NCBI RefSeq assembly: GCF_050433395.1
Contig: NZ_JBNPXH010000013.1
Location: 130,180-194,179 of the forward strand
Direction of reading: 5' to 3'
Source: Mobilitalea torta
Lineage (GTDB): Bacteria; Bacillota; Clostridia; Lachnospirales; Lachnospiraceae
Length of the DNA: 64,000 bases
Shown: piece after piece, positions 43,167 through 51,096 of the stretch
Layout of the letters: every line of letters begins with the position of its first letter
Position numbering within the stretch: position 1 is the stretch's first letter
The notes under the pieces: model-generated
Databases searched by the model: none
What the model was told of the DNA's origin: nothing
Seen by the model: the letters and a program-made list of their open reading frames with translations, nothing else
Made by a program: the position numbers and the translations under genes

Positions 43167-44906
43167 ATGTATAAGGTACTTGCTAAGAGTATACGGGAAT
43201 TTAAAAAGGCATCCATTATGACCCCTGTTCTAATTGCATTTGAAGTGTTAATAGAGGTTACCATTCCTTTTATTATTGCTTTGCTGGTGAATGAGATTAA
43301 AGCGGGGTGCGAGCTGCGTGTGATTTTATGGTACGGGTTAGTCCTGGTAGTATTAGCGGCTCTTTCCCTTACCTTTGGCGTTCTGGCGGGAAATGCCTGT
43401 GCGACGGCGTCCTCCGGGTTTGGCAGGAACTTGAGAAAGGATATCTTTTATAAGATACAAACCTATTCCTTTGAAAATATCGATAACTTTTCCACCTCAT
43501 CCTTAGTAACCAGGCTGACCACGGATGTATCCAATGTTCAGAATGCCTACATGATGATTATCCGTACCGCGGTAAGATTTCCGCTGATGCTGGTCTTTTC
43601 CTTTACCATGGCCTTTGTAATGGGTGGGAAGATGGCATTTATATTTTTATTTGTGATTCCTGTTCTGGGGATTGGGCTGGCCCTTGTTATTAAAACCGTA
43701 ATGCCTTTATTCAAACGGGTATTCAAAAAATACGATACCTTGAACAATTCCATCCAAGAGAATGTAAAAGGGATGAGAGTGGTAAAATCCTATGTAAGAG
43801 AAGAATATGAAAAGAAGAAATTTGAAGCGGCTGCTGCGGATGTTGCCAATGATTTTACAAAGGCGGAGAAGATTTTGGCTTTTAACAATCCGTTAATGCA
43901 ATTCTGCCTTTATACCGTAACGATCTTCGTTATGTCCTTCGGCTCTTATACCATTATTACATCAAGAGGGCTTGACCTTGACGTGGGACAGTATTCCAGC
44001 TTGTTAACCTACAGCTTTCAGATTTTAAGCAGTTTAATGATGCTGTCCATGGTATTTGTTATGATAACCATTGCCAGCGAGTCCGCTCACCGTATTGTGG
44101 AAGTATTGACAGAGGAAAGCTCCTTAAAGGATGGTTCGATCAAGAAGGTAAAGGACGGCTCCATCGAATTTGAAAGGGTAAGCTTTAAATATGCTGCAAA
44201 AGCAGAGCGAATGGCCTTGCAGAACATCAATATTCATATTAAATCAGGGGAGACCATTGGCATCATAGGAGGTACAGGATCCTCTAAATCTTCCCTGATC
44301 CAGCTGATTCCCCGACTTTATGATACGACGGAGGGTGTGGTCAGAGTGGGTGGAACGGATGTCAGGGAGTACGATTTGGAAAGTCTTCGTGACCAGGTAT
44401 CTGTGGTGCTGCAAAAAAACGTGCTGTTCTCCGGTACCATCAAGGAGAATCTCCGCTGGGGCAACAAGGAAGCCACCGACGAAGAATTGATAGAGGCTTG
44501 CAGGCTGGCACAGGCTCATGATTTTATTATGAGCTTCCCGGAACAGTATGATACCCACATCGAACAGGGCGGCTCCAATGTTTCGGGCGGACAGAGACAG
44601 CGTCTTTGTATTGCAAGAGCCCTTCTGAAAAAACCGAAAATACTTATTTTGGATGACTCTACCAGTGCCGTGGATACAAAGACAGACTCCCTGATCAGGA
44701 AGGCATTGAAGGAGTTCATTCCTCAGACAACGAAGATTATCATTGCACAGAGAACCGCATCGGTAGAAGACGCGGACCGCATTATTGTTATGGACGGCGG
44801 TACGGTGAATGCCATCGGAACTCACAAGGAGCTTCTTGCGGGCAATGAAATTTACAGAGAAGTTTATGTATCACAGAACAAGGCGGGTGAAGATGATGAA
44901 CAATAA
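43167..44906 (+). CDS. Heterodimeric ABC exporter subunit (degenerate ATP site)
   Basis: A 579-residue half-transporter. Six membrane helices occupy residues 1-310. The nucleotide-binding domain has an atypical Walker A GGTGSSKSS (Ser for the usual Gly before Lys), signature NVSGGQRQR and Walker B LILDDSTSAVD, with Asp replacing the catalytic Glu. These features mark the non-catalytic half of a heterodimer. The ATG at 43155 touches the AAAGGAG ribosome site, so 43167 is chosen. It overlaps its partner by about 14 bp. Confidence 0.9.
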   Translation: MYKVLAKSIREFKKASIMTPVLIAFEVLIEVTIPFIIALLVNEIKAGCELRVILWYGLVLVVLAALSLTFGVLAGNACATASSGFGRNLRKDIFYKIQTYSFENIDNFSTSSLVTRLTTDVSNVQNAYMMIIRTAVRFPLMLVFSFTMAFVMGGKMAFIFLFVIPVLGIGLALVIKTVMPLFKRVFKKYDTLNNSIQENVKGMRVVKSYVREEYEKKKFEAAAADVANDFTKAEKILAFNNPLMQFCLYTVTIFVMSFGSYTIITSRGLDLDVGQYSSLLTYSFQILSSLMMLSMVFVMITIASESAHRIVEVLTEESSLKDGSIKKVKDGSIEFERVSFKYAAKAERMALQNINIHIKSGETIGIIGGTGSSKSSLIQLIPRLYDTTEGVVRVGGTDVREYDLESLRDQVSVVLQKNVLFSGTIKENLRWGNKEATDEELIEACRLAQAHDFIMSFPEQYDTHIEQGGSNVSGGQRQRLCIARALLKKPKILILDDSTSAVDTKTDSLIRKALKEFIPQTTKIIIAQRTASVEDADRIIVMDGGTVNAIGTHKELLAGNEIYREVYVSQNKAGEDDEQ

Positions 44907-46797
44907 AAATCACAATCAGGTTAATAAAAAGGGAGTATTAAAGCGCCTGTTGAAAACATTGCTTGAATTTTACCCTGTTTTATTTCCTGTTATCGTGGCT
45001 GCGATTATATTTAATGCAGTGGTATCCGCCCTTCCTGCAATTTTTACGCAGAACATCATTGCCGAAGTAGAAAAGAGTTACAAGACAGGTGACTGGGGGG
45101 CGGTTTCCGGGCGTATCTTAGGGCTGGTAAGCTTCCTGGCGGCCTGCTATATCATCTCCCTTGGAGTGTCCTTTGCCTATAACCGTATGATGGCGGTGAT
45201 GACACAGGGGGCGCTGAAAAAGCTCCGTATTAAAATGTTCTCCGGTATGCAGAATCTGCCGGTGAAATATTTTGATACCAATAACCATGGGGATGTCATG
45301 AGTTACTATACTAATGATATTGATACCTTGCGCCAGCTAATCTCCCAGAGTATTCCTCAGATTCTGTCTTCCTCTGTCATGGTGCTGACGGTATTCAGTA
45401 TTATGCTGTACTTCAGCATATGGATGACCCTGGTGGTGGTTGTGGGCGTCTTTGTGATGGTTAATATCACGAAAAAGGTAGGCGGCGGTTCTGCGAAATA
45501 TTTTATCCGTCAGCAGAGGATGATCGGCAAGCTGGAAGGCTATGTGGAAGAAATGATGAATGGTCAGAAGGTGGTCAAGGTATTTAACCACGAAGAGGAG
45601 AGCAAGCATGATTTTGATAAAATAAATGATGATCTCTTTGAAGATGCCAGGACAGCGAACCGGTATGCCAACACCTTGGGCCCTATCTTAAATAATGTGG
45701 GCAATATTTTATATGTTATTGTAGCCATTGTGGGCGGCAGCCTGCTGTTAACCGGGGCTAAAAACTTCAGTATCTCCGGCATGGCATTCGGAATCAGCAT
45801 TTTAGTACCTTTCTTAAATATGACCAGGCAGTTTGCAGGCAATATCAATCAGGTGTCCCATCAGATCAATTCGGTTATTATGGGTCTTGCCGGAGCCTCC
45901 CGTATCTTCAGTTTAATTGATGAAGAGCCGGAGGTGGATGAAGGCTATGTTACTTTAGTGAATGTAGAGGAAGCAGACGGCAAATTGATAGAGCATGAGG
46001 AGCGTACCAATATATGGGCATGGAAGCATCCTCACAAGGATGGAACAGTAACTTATACGAAGCTGACCGGGGATGTGAGATTGGCGGATGTGGACTTTGG
46101 ATATACAGAGGACAAGACCATACTTCATAATATCAACCTGTTTGCAGAGCCGGGCCAGAAAATCGCTTTCGTAGGGGCGACGGGTGCCGGTAAGACCACA
46201 ATCACTAATCTGATTAACCGCTTCTACGATATTGCGGACGGTAAGATCCGTTATGACGGCATTAATATTAATAAGATTAAAAAAGCAGACCTTCGCCGTT
46301 CTTTAGGAATCGTTCTGCAGGATACTAATCTTTTTACGGGAACTGTTATGGATAATATCCGGTACGGGAATCTTACGGCAAGTGATGATGAATGTGTGGA
46401 AGCGGCGAAACTGGCAGGAGCCCATGATTTTATCACCCGTTTGCCCATGGGATATGAGACCCCTCTTACGGGAAACGGCGCTAATATCTCCCAGGGACAG
46501 AGGCAGCTCTTAGCCATCGCCCGGGCGGCGGTTGCGGACCCTCCGGTTATGATACTGGATGAAGCGACTTCTTCCATTGATACCCGTACGGAAGCCATTG
46601 TACAGCGGGGAATGGATGCGCTGATGAAAGGGCGTACGGTATTTGTAATCGCTCACAGACTTTCCACGGTTAAAAACTCGGATGTGATTATGGTATTGGA
46701 AAACGGCCATATTGTAGAACGGGGCAATCATAATGAGCTGATCGCACAGAAAGGGAAGTATTATCAATTATATACCGGAGCGTTTGAATTAGAATAG
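44893..46797 (+). CDS. Heterodimeric ABC exporter subunit (catalytic half)
   Basis: A 634-residue partner. Six membrane helices, then a spacer of about 40 residues between the membrane part and the ATPase (EEADGKLIEHEERTNIWAWKHPHKDG). Walker A GATGAGKTT, signature ISQGQRQL, Walker B MILDEATSSID with catalytic Glu, H-loop AHR. Start at the ATGATG pair (44893/44896); the longer frame from 44809 lies deep in the preceding gene. Substrate not determinable; no regulator gene is adjacent. Confidence 0.9.
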   Translation: MMNNKNHNQVNKKGVLKRLLKTLLEFYPVLFPVIVAAIIFNAVVSALPAIFTQNIIAEVEKSYKTGDWGAVSGRILGLVSFLAACYIISLGVSFAYNRMMAVMTQGALKKLRIKMFSGMQNLPVKYFDTNNHGDVMSYYTNDIDTLRQLISQSIPQILSSSVMVLTVFSIMLYFSIWMTLVVVVGVFVMVNITKKVGGGSAKYFIRQQRMIGKLEGYVEEMMNGQKVVKVFNHEEESKHDFDKINDDLFEDARTANRYANTLGPILNNVGNILYVIVAIVGGSLLLTGAKNFSISGMAFGISILVPFLNMTRQFAGNINQVSHQINSVIMGLAGASRIFSLIDEEPEVDEGYVTLVNVEEADGKLIEHEERTNIWAWKHPHKDGTVTYTKLTGDVRLADVDFGYTEDKTILHNINLFAEPGQKIAFVGATGAGKTTITNLINRFYDIADGKIRYDGININKIKKADLRRSLGIVLQDTNLFTGTVMDNIRYGNLTASDDECVEAAKLAGAHDFITRLPMGYETPLTGNGANISQGQRQLLAIARAAVADPPVMILDEATSSIDTRTEAIVQRGMDALMKGRTVFVIAHRLSTVKNSDVIMVLENGHIVERGNHNELIAQKGKYYQLYTGAFELE

Positions 46798-46877
46798 ATG
46801 GTTAAACGTAAGAAACTATTGTGGATTTCGTAAGAAGATTTTATATAGCTGAGTTTAGATAATAGATAATAAATTTT

Positions 46878-46914
46878 AACTGGGGGACAGTAAATGCTCC
46901 CAGTTTCTTCTTTT
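46878..46914 (+). terminator. Terminator after the second exporter operon
   Basis: AACTGGG (46878-46884) pairs with CCCAGTT (46899-46905), then TCTTCTTTT. Confidence 0.65.
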
Positions 46915-46963
46915 GTATAGAACCCGGATAACATGAACATGGTTTTGGATTTCAGATAATATT

Positions 46964-46992
46964 TTGATTTTTATTGTAGGTACAGGTAAGAT
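46964..46992 (+). promoter_or_regulatory. Candidate promoter of the lipoprotein gene
   Basis: TTGATT (46964-46969), 17-bp spacer, TAAGAT (46987-46992). Confidence 0.5.
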
Positions 46993-47005
46993 ATGGTATC
47001 CTTAG

Positions 47006-47022
47006 CTCAATATTATATTGAG
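47006..47022. promoter_or_regulatory. 17-bp palindrome downstream of the promoter, candidate operator
   Basis: CTCAATAT-T-ATATTGAG, perfect 8-bp arms around one base, at about +7 of the deduced transcript and 21 bp before the ATG. Confidence 0.5.
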
Positions 47023-47043
47023 AAATAATACAATGAGAAAGGC

Positions 47044-47808
47044 ATGAGTATAAAAATGAAGAAAATGATCATGGTGTGCTGCTTAATATACATCTGCATC
47101 CTCGCTGCCTGTAAAAATGCAGATACAGTGGTGGAAGGCAGTTTGATGGAAGAAAGGAACCCTACAGGGGCCCCACTCCAACCCAGTGTGACAATGCCTC
47201 TTGAGAATCAAGAGCCAGAAGACTTGAAGGATTATGTTTTGTCCTATCCAATCTCTGTGGAGGATGACAGAGCGCTTACCTTAAACCTGCACGGAAGGAA
47301 GCTAAGGGAAGAAGTAAACCTATATGGTATTGGAAAAATAGAAGTCTTTGACGGCAGCAATCTTATTCAGACCATTTCAATACAGGAGGCAATTTCAGCC
47401 GAGTGGAATGAACAGGGTGTGGATGGGGATAGCTTTGGCGGCTATACAGAGGCCTTTACACCGGATGGATCGCTGACAACGGTTGACATGAACTTTGACA
47501 GCTCTCAGGATATAGGTCTGATGAGCTGGATTACAAATAATAACCTTCCTTATTATTACTGGCTTTGGAATGAAGAGCAGGAACAGTTTGTATATTCTTT
47601 TTGCCTGACCGGTGCTGAGTTGGATGAGGAGAATCATCAGCTGCTTTCCAAAAGCAGAGATGGAGCACAGTATCTTACGGAGTATTATCAGTATGATGAG
47701 AGCGGAAGTCTGCAAGCTGTGAAACGCGTTGTGGAAACTTACGGCGGAAGCGAGGTAATTACAGAAACCTATGAGCTTATAAATGGTGAATGGCAGGAAG
47801 TAAAATAA
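47044..47808 (+). CDS. Hypothetical lipoprotein
   Basis: A 254-residue secreted lipoprotein: signal MSIKMKKMIMVCCLIYICILAAC with lipobox LAAC, followed by a disordered Pro/Glu-rich linker of about 40 residues and a beta-rich domain (DDRALTLNLHGRKLREEVNLYGIGKIEVFDGSNLIQ, YYWLWNEEQEQFVYSFCL, LTEYYQYDESGSLQAVKRVVETYGG). No family recognised with confidence; the Tyr-rich segments near the end recall FG-GAP or XAC2610-like surface domains. ATG at 47056 is an alternative start. Single-gene unit with its own promoter and terminator. Confidence 0.75.
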   Translation: MSIKMKKMIMVCCLIYICILAACKNADTVVEGSLMEERNPTGAPLQPSVTMPLENQEPEDLKDYVLSYPISVEDDRALTLNLHGRKLREEVNLYGIGKIEVFDGSNLIQTISIQEAISAEWNEQGVDGDSFGGYTEAFTPDGSLTTVDMNFDSSQDIGLMSWITNNNLPYYYWLWNEEQEQFVYSFCLTGAELDEENHQLLSKSRDGAQYLTEYYQYDESGSLQAVKRVVETYGGSEVITETYELINGEWQEVK

Positions 47809-47821
47809 TGCTTTGTGGAAT

Positions 47822-47860
47822 ACCCCTGTGAGCAGTCGGAATCTCACAGGGGTGTTTCTA
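47822..47860 (+). terminator. Terminator after the lipoprotein gene
   Basis: ACCCCTGTGAG (47822-47832) and CTCACAGGGGT (47843-47853), an 11-bp perfect stem, followed by GTTTCTAAG. Confidence 0.75.
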
Positions 47861-47870
47861 AGCAATCATC

Positions 47871-48060
47871 CTAAAATGCCTTTATCTCTGACAATCCTTT
47901 AGGCGTTGTAACAAACTTCTGACTGCGGCTCTTGGGCTTATCCGGGATTGTCATATTCAGCAGGTTTTCTTCTACCAAGGGGTATACATAGGTCTGCATT
48001 GCATAATATTGTGTCATTCGGATCAATCTCGAGATCTCGTCCCTGGTGCGGGGCTCCTGG
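47871..48060 (-). pseudogene. C-terminal remnant of an AlbA/Schlafen-type ATP-binding or Fic-type regulator
   Basis: On the minus strand one frame reads RTRDEISRLIRMTQYYAM..., then YPLVEENLLNMTIPDKPKSR and SQKFVTTPKGLSEIKAF before a stop at 47871. This is the winged-helix tail seen at the C terminus of putative-DNA-binding ATPases (AlbA_2/AAA_4) and Fic proteins, where MTIPDKPxSRxQKY is characteristic. There is no start codon or upstream domain: the sequence switches abruptly near 48060 into another gene fragment. Confidence 0.6.
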
Positions 48061-48316
48061 CATAAAATGTGTATGTCTTTCCGGACATCTCCTGTGGATT
48101 GTAGCGATAGGAAGCATATCGGTGGGCTTTAAGCTTAGAAATAAGGGCATAAGGCTGTGTGGACTGATATTGACTATTATAATGGTGGCGAGATTCATCG
48201 TTGTGGATCTGAACCAGGAGAATTCGATTACCCGGGTTCTTGCATTGATAGCAGGAGGCGGCCTGTGCTTTTTGATCAGCTTTATTTATAACAAACTGAG
48301 TGAGAATTACTCATAA
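48060..48316 (+). pseudogene. C-terminal remnant of a DUF2339-type membrane protein
   Basis: From about 48096 the frame reads HLLWIVAIGSISVGFKLRNKG, IRLCGLILTIIMVARFIVVDL, then RVLALIAGGGLCFLISFIYNKL and stops at 48316. The order of two membrane helices, VVDL, and the final LISFIYxxL matches the end of multi-spanning DUF2339 proteins, which are normally several hundred residues longer. The nominal frame start at 47948 lies in unrelated sequence, so this is a tail fragment joined to the reverse-oriented remnant next to it. Confidence 0.55.
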
Positions 48317-48351
48317 AGAATGGATGCATTAAAAAATGGATACATAAAAAG

Positions 48352-48390
48352 CTCCTGGGACATTTTTCGTGCCCCAGGAGTACTGTTTTT
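48352..48390. terminator. Terminator between the DUF2339 remnant and superoxide dismutase
   Basis: CTCCTGGG (48352-48359) pairs with CCCAGGAG (48373-48380). The + side is followed by TACTGTTTTT and the - side by CTTTTTATG, so it can act on both strands. Confidence 0.75.
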
Positions 48391-48407
48391 GGAAGATCGC
48401 AGGACCG

Positions 48408-49037
48408 TTATGCTCCTGCTTTAATTTTTTTATAAAGATCAGCGATCTGATCCCAGTCCAGCACGGCATATAATGCGTTAACATAGTCAAGGCGCAGATT
48501 CTTATACTTCAGATAGTATGCATGCTCCCATACATCGATACCGAGGATGGGGGTCCATTCGCCGTGGCTTTCCATAAGGGGATTATCCTGGTTAGGGCTG
48601 GAGGTTACCTGCAGCTTGCCGGATTGATTGGCTGATAGCCAGGCCCAGCCGGAACCGAATCTGGCCGCCGCCGCATTATTTAATTTCTCTTTCAGGCTGT
48701 CAAAGCTTCCGAAATCAGCTTCAATCTGTTTTAACAGCTCTCCTTCCGGCTTTTGCGAGCCCTTCGGTGAAAGAGTGGAGAAGTACAAATTATGGTTATA
48801 ATATCCGCCGCCGTTATTTCTTACGGCTGTTCTTGATGCCTCATCCGGCAGCTGATCCAAATTGTTCAATAGATCTTCAATGGATTTATGAGACAATTCT
48901 GGGTGCTTATCAACAGCAGCGTTCAGATTTGCAGTGTAGGCAGCGTGATGCTTGGTATAATGGGTAACCATCGTAAGCTCGTCAATATGGGGCTCCAGTT
49001 CATTGAAATTATATTTTAATTCGATTTGTTTAAACAT
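48408..49037 (-). CDS. Superoxide dismutase (Fe/Mn family)
   Basis: A 209-residue cytoplasmic enzyme converting superoxide to oxygen and hydrogen peroxide. Metal ligands are H26 (THYTKHHAAY), H82 (NGGGYYNHNLYF), D168 and H172 (GIDVWEHAYY). Iron versus manganese cannot be settled by eye. GGAGCG lies before the ATG and a minus-strand -10 TATAAT (complement of 49082-49087) precedes it. Upstream lie a 19-bp palindrome and a Fur-box-like site. Monocistronic. Confidence 0.93.
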   Translation of the reverse strand: MFKQIELKYNFNELEPHIDELTMVTHYTKHHAAYTANLNAAVDKHPELSHKSIEDLLNNLDQLPDEASRTAVRNNGGGYYNHNLYFSTLSPKGSQKPEGELLKQIEADFGSFDSLKEKLNNAAAARFGSGWAWLSANQSGKLQVTSSPNQDNPLMESHGEWTPILGIDVWEHAYYLKYKNLRLDYVNALYAVLDWDQIADLYKKIKAGA

Positions 49038-49081
49038 AAGTATCGCTCCTTTAAGATAATATTTGTTTGGTGCATATATGA

Positions 49082-49135
49082 ATTATACAATAGATATCTG
49101 AAAAAAGAAAGCATTGTTTACAATTTAATTGTAAA
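49082..49135 (-). promoter_or_regulatory. Superoxide dismutase promoter region with 19-bp palindrome
   Basis: On the minus strand TATAAT (49087-49082) has a TG just before it. TTTACAAT-TTA-ATTGTAAA (49117-49135), perfect 8-bp arms, sits at about -40 to -60 relative to the deduced start, a position for an activator or redox regulator. Confidence 0.5.
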
Positions 49136-49167
49136 ATATTGAACTTTCTATATATCTGACAAATAAT

Positions 49168-49186
49168 AATAATGAAAATCAATATC
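49168..49186. promoter_or_regulatory. Fur/PerR-box-like sequence
   Basis: AATAATGAAAATCAATATC matches 16 of 19 positions of the Fur consensus GATAATGATAATCATTATC as I know it. It lies about 100 bp upstream of the sod start point, and could equally serve the rightward small gene at 49411. Confidence 0.35.
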
Positions 49187-49410
49187 ATTTGTAAAATGTG
49201 ACTATGTTTTCCCTGGGTCAAATGGGCAATTGGATTTTTGATCAGGCTGGCTAGTGGAGCGCACAATGATCATGGTAACCTGAAGTCGGTGCCTGATGTG
49301 CAGCAGCGAATTAAGGTGATATGCTGCTTGAATGAAAGATATAATAATATAAAGGTTTTTGAAGAGAATAGTTATGATAGAAATTAAAAAGATGGAAGGA
49401 GTGTTGCTAT

Positions 49411-49638
49411 ATGAATCCGGGACAGGAGATGTTTTATCATTTTTTTATGGAGCGGGCAAGGGACGACAAGAAGGAAGAGGCAAAGTCTTTGCTGGAGGAT
49501 AGCTTTGCACGGCAGGCCGCGGGAACCTTTGATATGGCATATTTTCAGGAAATCATGCCTAAGTTTTATGCAGTAGTTAAACCGGAAACGGTAAATGAAA
49601 TAAAAGAAGCAATGGATCATTTTGCGTCAAGATTGTAA
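49411..49638 (+). CDS. Small conserved-looking hypothetical protein
   Basis: A 75-residue, highly charged helical protein (MERARDDKKEEAKSLLEDSFARQAAGTFDMAYF), no signal peptide. GGAAGGAG lies nine bases before the ATG and a strong terminator follows 15 bp after the stop, so it is a real stand-alone gene. I do not recognise the family; the size and acidic/basic helices suggest a small regulatory or binding protein. Confidence 0.75.
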   Translation: MNPGQEMFYHFFMERARDDKKEEAKSLLEDSFARQAAGTFDMAYFQEIMPKFYAVVKPETVNEIKEAMDHFASRL

Positions 49639-49652
49639 AAATCGGCCATCAG

Positions 49653-49698
49653 ATAAGGCCTTCCATGATTTATTCTGTCATGGGAGGCCTTATTTTTT
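49653..49698. terminator. Bidirectional terminator between the small gene and the MBL-fold gene
   Basis: ATAAGGCCTTCCATGA (49653-49668) pairs with TCATGGGAGGCCTTAT (49678-49693) and is followed by a T-run; it also ends the convergent gene. Confidence 0.88.
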
Positions 49699-50786
49699 TA
49701 ATATCCTTTTGCTATTGCAGCTTTTTCTGCTTCGTCAGAAGTCGTGTCGGAAGAAGTGATTACATAGGGCTCCGCATTAACCGATATGGAGGTGCCGTCT
49801 GTGGTGAAGACAATGCTGCCCTGTTCGTCAGTCCGGTACAGATGAATAGCCCGGTCCTTCATAACCTGCATGGTCAAGGAATGGGGATGCTCATATTTGT
49901 TTCCTTTTCCAACACTGATCACAGCGTAGTTCGGATTAACCTTATCCAGAAAATTAATTGTGCTGCTGGTAGAAGAGCCATGGTGACTGAGCTTTAGTAC
50001 GTCGGCGGATAAATCAATGCCGTTTTCCAACATTTCGGCTTCTGAAACAGTCTGGGCATCACCTGCCAGCAGGAAGGAAGTATTTCCGTAAGTAAGTTTT
50101 ATTCCGATGCTATAATCATTCAAGGATTCATAGCCGGATGAATTGGGAGAGATGATGACAAAGGATGCATTGCCGAGAGTATAGTTATCCCCAACCACAG
50201 GTCTAATAATAGTAAGCTCCTTATCCGCAATTACGTCCAGCACATCTTTGTAATTCTCGGAATCAATGGAAACGTCCGGCAGGAGTACATGATCTACATC
50301 AAAGGCATTCATAACGGTATCAAGGCCTCCGATATGATCGTTGTGCGGATGAGTGCCAATCACATAATCCAGTCTTTCTACTCCCAGCTTTTTTAAATAT
50401 TTTGTAACGGTATTTCCTTTTTCATTTAAACCTGCATCGATGAGCATGAAGCGGTCATTATCCTCGATCAGAATGGAATCCCCCTGTTCGACATCAATAA
50501 AGTGAAGCCGGACGACCGGGCTTGCTGTGGGGGAAGGTGTATTGCTTGCGGCAACCTCCGAAGGAGTGGGAGCAAGGGTAAGGATTGCAGTAGGAGAGAT
50601 AGCCGGGGGAGTGCCGGAAGGGGTGGGAGAGGCATTGGTTGGAGAAATACTCGGAGTGCCCGTTGGCTGTATATTATTATCGGAAGCAGCAGGGCGTATC
50701 AGAATCCATACTGCTATAAATAATAGGGTTACAATTCCAATTAGGGGAAGAAGAATTACTGCTTTGTTTCTTTTATTTCTATTCAT
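49698..50786 (-). CDS. Membrane-anchored or secreted MBL-fold hydrolase, ComEC C-terminal-like
   Basis: A 362-residue protein. Basic N terminus and one membrane helix (AVILLPLIGIVTLLFIAVWIL) are followed by a Pro/Thr/Ser-rich linker of about 65 residues with SPTxxPTPSGTP-type repeats, then a metallo-beta-lactamase domain (HFIDVEQGDSILIE, THPHNDHIGGLD, LLAGDA, LKLSHHGSS). The order matches the extracellular nuclease-like domain of ComEC/Rec2 without the channel. It probably works outside the cell, perhaps as a DNase or phosphodiesterase. ATG at 50786 has AAGGAG; the frame from 50828 lacks one. Confidence 0.85.
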   Translation of the reverse strand: MNRNKRNKAVILLPLIGIVTLLFIAVWILIRPAASDNNIQPTGTPSISPTNASPTPSGTPPAISPTAILTLAPTPSEVAASNTPSPTASPVVRLHFIDVEQGDSILIEDNDRFMLIDAGLNEKGNTVTKYLKKLGVERLDYVIGTHPHNDHIGGLDTVMNAFDVDHVLLPDVSIDSENYKDVLDVIADKELTIIRPVVGDNYTLGNASFVIISPNSSGYESLNDYSIGIKLTYGNTSFLLAGDAQTVSEAEMLENGIDLSADVLKLSHHGSSTSSTINFLDKVNPNYAVISVGKGNKYEHPHSLTMQVMKDRAIHLYRTDEQGSIVFTTDGTSISVNAEPYVITSSDTTSDEAEKAAIAKGY

Positions 50787-50929
50787 TGTGAATCTCCTTG
50801 TATGATATGTTTCATTGATATTTTCCAATCACATGATTTTGAGCAAGCTCGCATCATGCTCATTCCGCTTTCATTATATCATACATACAAGCAGCCAGAA
50901 AAGCATCATTGTGTGTAAAAGAAGAACTA

Positions 50930-50958
50930 TTGACGGTGATATATATGCGTGATACAAT
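50930..50958 (+). promoter_or_regulatory. Promoter in front of a 20-codon ORF
   Basis: TTGACG (50930-50935), 17-bp spacer, TACAAT (50953-50958). Confidence 0.65.
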
Positions 50959-50998
50959 TAAATTGCTTAAAATATGATTTTTTCAAAGGAGAATGAAA

Positions 50999-51061
50999 AT
51001 GACACTTTATGATATCACGGCTGCTTTTGAAAAGAGTATTGCTAAGCTTTTGGAGGAATAA
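50999..51061 (+). CDS. 20-residue ORF with intact promoter and ribosome site (small peptide or gene remnant)
   Basis: AAAGGAG (50985-50991) is followed seven bases later by ATG and MTLYDITAAFEKSIAKLLEE before TAA. Promoter, ribosome site and start are all good, but only 20 codons remain before the convergent bile-salt-hydrolase-family gene. Either a genuine small amphipathic helical peptide or the stump of a gene cut by the neighbouring insertion. Confidence 0.45.
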   Translation: MTLYDITAAFEKSIAKLLEE

Positions 51062-51096
51062 TATCCTTTCTGTGTATGAGTTTCTGTTTCCGCATG

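Noticed and set aside
47948..48060. N-terminal part of the 122-codon frame ending at 48316
   Set aside because: This stretch is the antisense of the winged-helix remnant; only the last 75 codons resemble a membrane protein.
50502..50805. Plus-strand Gly/Val-rich ORFs opposite the MBL-fold gene
   Set aside because: They mirror the Pro/Thr/Ser-rich linker codons of the minus-strand gene and lack ribosome sites.
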